Below are positions 7,249-9,810 of a stretch of DNA of 9,810 nucleotides, in pieces. The notes beneath the pieces were generated by a model, which was not told the origin of the DNA, searched no databases, and saw nothing but the letters and a program-made list of their open reading frames with translations. Both the position numbers and the translations under genes were made by a program. The stretch is taken from positions 1 through 9,810 of the forward strand of contig CALANQ010000039.1 in assembly GCA_937926025.1 (NCBI GenBank), read 5' to 3'. The first letter of the stretch is position 1. Every line of letters starts with the position of its first letter. Source of the stretch: an uncultured Acidimicrobiales bacterium. Lineage in GTDB: Bacteria; Actinomycetota; Acidimicrobiia; Acidimicrobiales; Iamiaceae.

Positions 7249-7452
7249 ATGGATCGTGACGAGGGCATCGATTGGCAGTCTGGCGACCTGCAGGTCGTGG
7301 TCAACGAGGAGCGGTTCTGCTCGATCTGGCCCATCTACCGGGAGGTGCCCCCGGGCTGGCGCCCCGTGGGGGTCGAAGGTCCCAAGGCAGCGTGCCTCCA
7401 GTACATCGAGGAGCACTGCGACGGCGTCGGCCGGCTTCCGGCTGACGCGTAG
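7249..7452 (+). CDS. MbtH-like NRPS partner protein, divergent C-terminus
   Basis: A 67-residue protein, the normal length for the MbtH family. These proteins bind adenylation domains and are often needed for their folding or activity. The conserved core is clear: VVVNEERFCSIWP (Asn19, Glu21, Ser25, Trp27, Pro28), PPGWRPVG (Trp37) and CLQYIEEH (Cys49, Leu50, Ile53). The usual ending, a third Trp followed by TDxRP, is absent: Cys57 stands where Trp is expected and GVGRLP replaces the DxRP signature. The frame is intact and ends normally at TAG, so this is divergence rather than truncation. Its likely partner is the NRPS2 adenylation domain and any upstream modules. The transferase gene follows ten bases after the stop, so the two are probably expressed together. 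Confidence 0.88.
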   Translation: MDRDEGIDWQSGDLQVVVNEERFCSIWPIYREVPPGWRPVGVEGPKAACLQYIEEHCDGVGRLPADA

Positions 7453-7453
7453 C

Positions 7454-7461
7454 GGGAGGGG
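7454..7461 (+). promoter_or_regulatory. Ribosome binding site of the phosphopantetheinyl transferase
   Basis: GGGAGGGG ends one base before the GTG at 7463, which is unusually tight. The next in-frame GTG at 7478 is 16 bases away, too far. The 7463 start is preferred, and translation may depend partly on coupling to the MbtH-like gene ending at 7452. Confidence 0.5.
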
Positions 7462-7462
7462 C

Positions 7463-8125
7463 GTGGACCTCCGCCACGTGCGGATCGACGATGGGGCCCC
7501 AGCCCTCGTCGGCCGCTGGCTCGGGATCTGCCAAGCCGAGGAGCGCGCTCGCCACGACCGACTACTGGTCGAGGCGGCGCGCACCTGGTTCGCGCTGGCC
7601 CACCTCGCGGTTCGGCTGGTCTTCGCCGAGGCGCTGGCGTGCGACCCGGCCCAGGTGCGCATCGGGTCCCAGGGGTCCGGACGGCCGACTGTCGACGGGA
7701 TGCCCTTCGTCAGCTGGTCTCGGAGCAGCGAGCACGTGCTGATCGGCATGGACCGGGCCAACGACCTCGGCGTCGACATCGAGGCGGAGGCCGGCGCACC
7801 CGAACCCACCGCCGAGCTGTGGGACCTGATCGCGTCGCCTCCCGAGGCGTCCCTGGCGAGCGAGCCCGATGCCATCTTGCGCCTGTGGACGTTGAAGGAG
7901 TCGGCGGTGAAGGCTGTCGGGCTCGGTCTGCGCCTCGACATCCGCACATTGCGCCCCCTCGAGCGCCTTCCCCTTCCCGGCTCACCCGTCGAGCTGATCG
8001 ATGGCTGGTCCAGCCAGGCCGTTCACGTAGGCGGGGGAGCCGTCGCGGCCGTCACCAGCCGGAGCTCCACCCCGCCCCGGCTCCGAGAGTCGCGCCTCCT
8101 CGACCTGACCGGAGCGCTGCCGTGA
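7463..8125 (+). CDS. Sfp-type 4'-phosphopantetheinyl transferase
   Basis: A 220-residue enzyme that transfers phosphopantetheine from coenzyme A to the serine of NRPS carrier domains (here probably Ser919 of NRPS2 and the NRPS1 equivalent at base 105). The family's signature pairs are present: GVDIE (Asp105 and Glu107, Mg-binding) and WTLKES (142-147, Lys145 and Glu146). The N-terminal half has the usual arginine-rich helix and the GSQGSGRPTVDG stretch before the active-site strand. Length fits the 220-240 residue Sfp group. One odd point: the SHS motif that precedes the Mg site reads SRS here (86-88). In Sfp this His contacts the coenzyme A 3'-phosphate, and an Arg could do the same job, but this is untested. 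A dedicated transferase inside the operon makes the cluster self-sufficient. The GTG start is the best choice, with GTG 7478 as the alternative. The stop overlaps the next start by four bases (GTGA). Confidence 0.88.
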   Translation: MDLRHVRIDDGAPALVGRWLGICQAEERARHDRLLVEAARTWFALAHLAVRLVFAEALACDPAQVRIGSQGSGRPTVDGMPFVSWSRSSEHVLIGMDRANDLGVDIEAEAGAPEPTAELWDLIASPPEASLASEPDAILRLWTLKESAVKAVGLGLRLDIRTLRPLERLPLPGSPVELIDGWSSQAVHVGGGAVAAVTSRSSTPPRLRESRLLDLTGALP

Positions 8126-8949
8126 TCGACCTTCCGGAACCTCCGTGGGGCATCGCCACCACCCCCGGCGCCGTGTGGAGCGCGGGCGGCGAGCAGGGCG
8201 CGATCCACCGCCTCGACGTGAGCACCGGGCAGCTGGCCGAGGTCACCCGGGCGCAGCGGCCGTTCCTGCTCGCCGCCGGCTCCGACCACCTGTGGGTCAG
8301 CGACAACCAGGCCGGCAGCCTCCTGCGCATCGATCTCGCCGACCACGCCGTGCTGACCACGCCGGTCATCGGCGAGGGGCCCTGGGGCATCGCCATCGAC
8401 CACGAGGCGGTCTGGTTCTCCGACCACCCGGGGGACCGCATCGGACGCATCGATCCGACCACCGGTGCCCTGCTGGCCGAGGCCACGACCGATGGCTGGC
8501 CGTCAGCCATGGCCCTGGCCTTCGGCAGCCTGTGGGTCGCGTGCTGGCGAGACGGAACGATCTGCGCCCACGATCCGGTCACCGGCGAGCTCCGATCCCG
8601 TCTGAGCGTGAGCGCGGGACCCGGGGTCCACGGGGTGGCCGTCACGACGGACCGCCTGTGGGTCACGCACGTCGAGGAGGGCCTCGTCTACCCGGTCGAT
8701 CCGGTGGGACCGTCCGTAGGCCCGGCCGTCCGAGTCGGCGCGTCGCCATGGTGCTCGATCGCACATGGGGGCATCGTGTGGGTGGCCTGCACCGATGCCG
8801 CCTCGATCTGGGCCATCGGCGCCACCACCGGCAGCGTGGCCTGCCCCATCGAGACGCCGACCTCGCCGTACGGACTCGCCGGCGCCGCGGACGGGCTGTG
8901 GGCGGGGATCCGTCGACCGCCAGCCCTGCTCCACCTGCCATGGACCTGA
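8122..8949 (+). CDS. Seven-repeat beta-propeller, similar to virginiamycin B lyase (Vgb/SMP-30/NHL-type)
   Basis: A 275-residue protein built from seven repeats of about 38-41 residues, each opening with a Pro-containing turn (PWGIA, PFLLA, PWGIA, PSAMA, PGVHG, PWCSI, PYGLA), followed by an LWV or VWF strand and then a strand often ending in a RIDPTTG-like turn. This is the layout of a seven-bladed propeller such as Vgb, the streptogramin B lyase, which opens cyclic depsipeptides by breaking the ester linkage. Related propellers also act as lactonases or as binding proteins. I could not map the Vgb catalytic His and Glu residues with confidence. His residues in repeats five and six (GVHGVAV, WVTHVEEG, SIAHGG) are candidates. 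There is no signal peptide, so it should act in the cytoplasm. The start is GTG 8122 with GGAG at 8111-8114, overlapping the transferase stop by four bases. In this operon it may protect the producer, open a ring or assist a tailoring step. The fold is secure; the function is open. Confidence 0.75.
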   Translation: MIDLPEPPWGIATTPGAVWSAGGEQGAIHRLDVSTGQLAEVTRAQRPFLLAAGSDHLWVSDNQAGSLLRIDLADHAVLTTPVIGEGPWGIAIDHEAVWFSDHPGDRIGRIDPTTGALLAEATTDGWPSAMALAFGSLWVACWRDGTICAHDPVTGELRSRLSVSAGPGVHGVAVTTDRLWVTHVEEGLVYPVDPVGPSVGPAVRVGASPWCSIAHGGIVWVACTDAASIWAIGATTGSVACPIETPTSPYGLAGAADGLWAGIRRPPALLHLPWT

Positions 8950-9810
8950 CATCGGTCCGGACCGAAGCGGACGGGGACGCTTGGCTCTCGGTCCACAACG
9001 CAGCGGTCGCCGCCCGGGCGTGGAGCCGTGCCGCGCTGACGACGCTCCTGGACGGCGCGCTCGACCATCGGCAGACGATCCTGCGCGACCGACGGGCGAC
9101 ACCCATCGGTGCCGGCCTTGCGGTCGCAGGCGCCGACGTCGTCACGGCCTGGGTGTCCATCGCGACCGGCGCACGCGGCGAGGGCCACGGCGGATCGGTG
9201 TGGGCCGATCTGGTCGCCTGGACGCCCGACCTCCCGATCGAGGTGCGTGTCGAGGCGGCGGACGACTGGAGCACGGGCTTCGCCAAGCGGCGCGGCCTGG
9301 TGATCGTCCGCCACGAGCCGCGCCTGGTGCGCCACCTCACCCGGGAGGTGGACCCGCCGATCTGCGAGGCGTCCACTTCGGGGGTGCGGACCCTGGCGCT
9401 CGTCGAGGACACCGACCTGGTGATCGGGCTCTGGCGAATCGCCGAACAGCGTCCGCGCGTCGAGGGGTCCTTGTCGGCGACGGCCTGGCAGGAGCGATTC
9501 TTGGCCTTGGACGTCGCCGGCACCCGTCGGACGACCGTCGCACTCGTCGACGACCAGGTCGTCGGCTTCGCCACGCTGCTCGTGGACGGCGCCCGCCCAG
9601 ACGTCGCAGCCCACGTCGGGACGTACGTCGACTCGGCATCGACCGGCCGCGGCATAGCCAGCGCACTGAAGGAGGAACAGATCCGCTGGGCGCAGGTCCA
9701 CGGGTTCACCCGACTCGAGGCGAGCTCCGATCCCGACAACCTCGCCAAGGCCCGCCTCTACGCCCGACACGGCTACGCGCAGGTGCCCGGCTGGTACCTG
9801 ATGGCGACGC
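8940..9810 (+). CDS. Tandem GNAT family N-acetyltransferase, 3' end outside window
   Basis: The frame opens at ATG 8940, overlaps the propeller stop by ten bases and runs open to the window edge, giving 290 visible residues. No clear ribosome binding site precedes the ATG, which fits translation coupled to the upstream gene. Two GNAT halves can be seen. The N-terminal half has a GARGEGHGG loop (around 78-85) and a GFAKRRGL segment, which look like a reduced acetyl-CoA motif and closing helix. The C-terminal half is canonical: VVGFATLLVD, STGRGIASALK (around 234-244, the pyrophosphate-binding loop), NLAKARLYARHGY and a final strand WYLM. The second half is almost complete at the edge, so the gene probably ends soon after. 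Tandem GNATs include mycothiol synthase and several antibiotic-acetylating enzymes. Here acetylation of an amine in the product or a precursor, or self-protection, is plausible but inferred. Confidence 0.82.
   Translation, partial: MDLTSVRTEADGDAWLSVHNAAVAARAWSRAALTTLLDGALDHRQTILRDRRATPIGAGLAVAGADVVTAWVSIATGARGEGHGGSVWADLVAWTPDLPIEVRVEAADDWSTGFAKRRGLVIVRHEPRLVRHLTREVDPPICEASTSGVRTLALVEDTDLVIGLWRIAEQRPRVEGSLSATAWQERFLALDVAGTRRTTVALVDDQVVGFATLLVDGARPDVAAHVGTYVDSASTGRGIASALKEEQIRWAQVHGFTRLEASSDPDNLAKARLYARHGYAQVPGWYLMAT

Noticed and set aside
7196..7462. Upstream extension of the transferase frame
   Set aside because: It overlaps the MbtH-like gene in another frame and has no transferase sequence; the GTG at 7463 is preceded by a purine-rich site.
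6454..7947. A 497-codon - strand open frame opposite the second oxygenase, MbtH-like and transferase genes
   Set aside because: It spans three recognisable + strand genes and has low-complexity, Arg/Ser/Pro-rich content without motifs.
8663..9770. Two overlapping - strand open frames of about 360 codons opposite the propeller and acetyltransferase
   Set aside because: The + strand carries propeller repeats and GNAT motifs here; the antisense translations are compositionally biased and unrecognisable.
1..9810. CRISPR arrays, tRNA or rRNA genes, insertion sequences, attachment sites
   Set aside because: No spaced repeats, cloverleaf-like segments, transposase motifs or terminal inverted repeats were seen on either strand.

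Overview
The window is a gene-dense stretch of very GC-rich DNA (strong G/C preference at third codon positions, GTG and ATG starts, purine-rich ribosome binding sites). It looks actinobacterial. I cannot place it more precisely from sequence alone, and an acidimicrobial-type lineage is only a guess. All eight genes read on the + strand. Adjacent genes overlap or nearly touch, except for one 60-base gap at 7189-7248, so this is probably one transcription unit or two closely coupled ones. Both ends of the window cut through genes.

Layout: (i) 1-1277 is the 3' end of a nonribosomal peptide synthetase (NRPS1), showing a carrier domain and an epimerization (E) domain. (ii) 1277-5275 is a complete one-module NRPS (NRPS2) with the order condensation, adenylation, carrier, epimerization. 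Its specificity-pocket residues read as asparagine-like. (iii) 5277-6221 is a DUF6445-like 2-oxoglutarate/Fe(II) oxygenase. (iv) 6253-7188 is a second putative oxygenase of the CmcJ/NvfI type. (v) 7249-7452 is a divergent MbtH-like NRPS partner. (vi) 7463-8125 is an Sfp-type phosphopantetheinyl transferase. (vii) 8122-8949 is a seven-repeat beta-propeller resembling virginiamycin B lyase (Vgb). (viii) 8940 to the window end is a tandem GNAT N-acetyltransferase, cut by the window edge.

Working model (inference): the transferase activates the carrier domains and the MbtH-like protein supports the adenylation domain. NRPS1 passes an epimerized intermediate to NRPS2, whose condensation domain has the start motif expected for a D-configured donor. 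NRPS2 adds an Asn-like residue and epimerizes it. Two oxygenases then oxidise a residue or the product. The propeller and the acetyltransferase are candidates for ring opening, tailoring or self-protection.

The most unusual points are: strongly shortened E domains on both synthetases that lack a recognisable GxGYG-type motif; an assembly line that ends in an E domain with no thioesterase or further condensation domain in view; an MbtH-like protein lacking the usual C-terminal Trp and DxRP signature; and a Vgb-like propeller inside an NRPS operon. Together these suggest an undescribed peptide pathway, but the upstream modules and the releasing enzyme lie outside the window.
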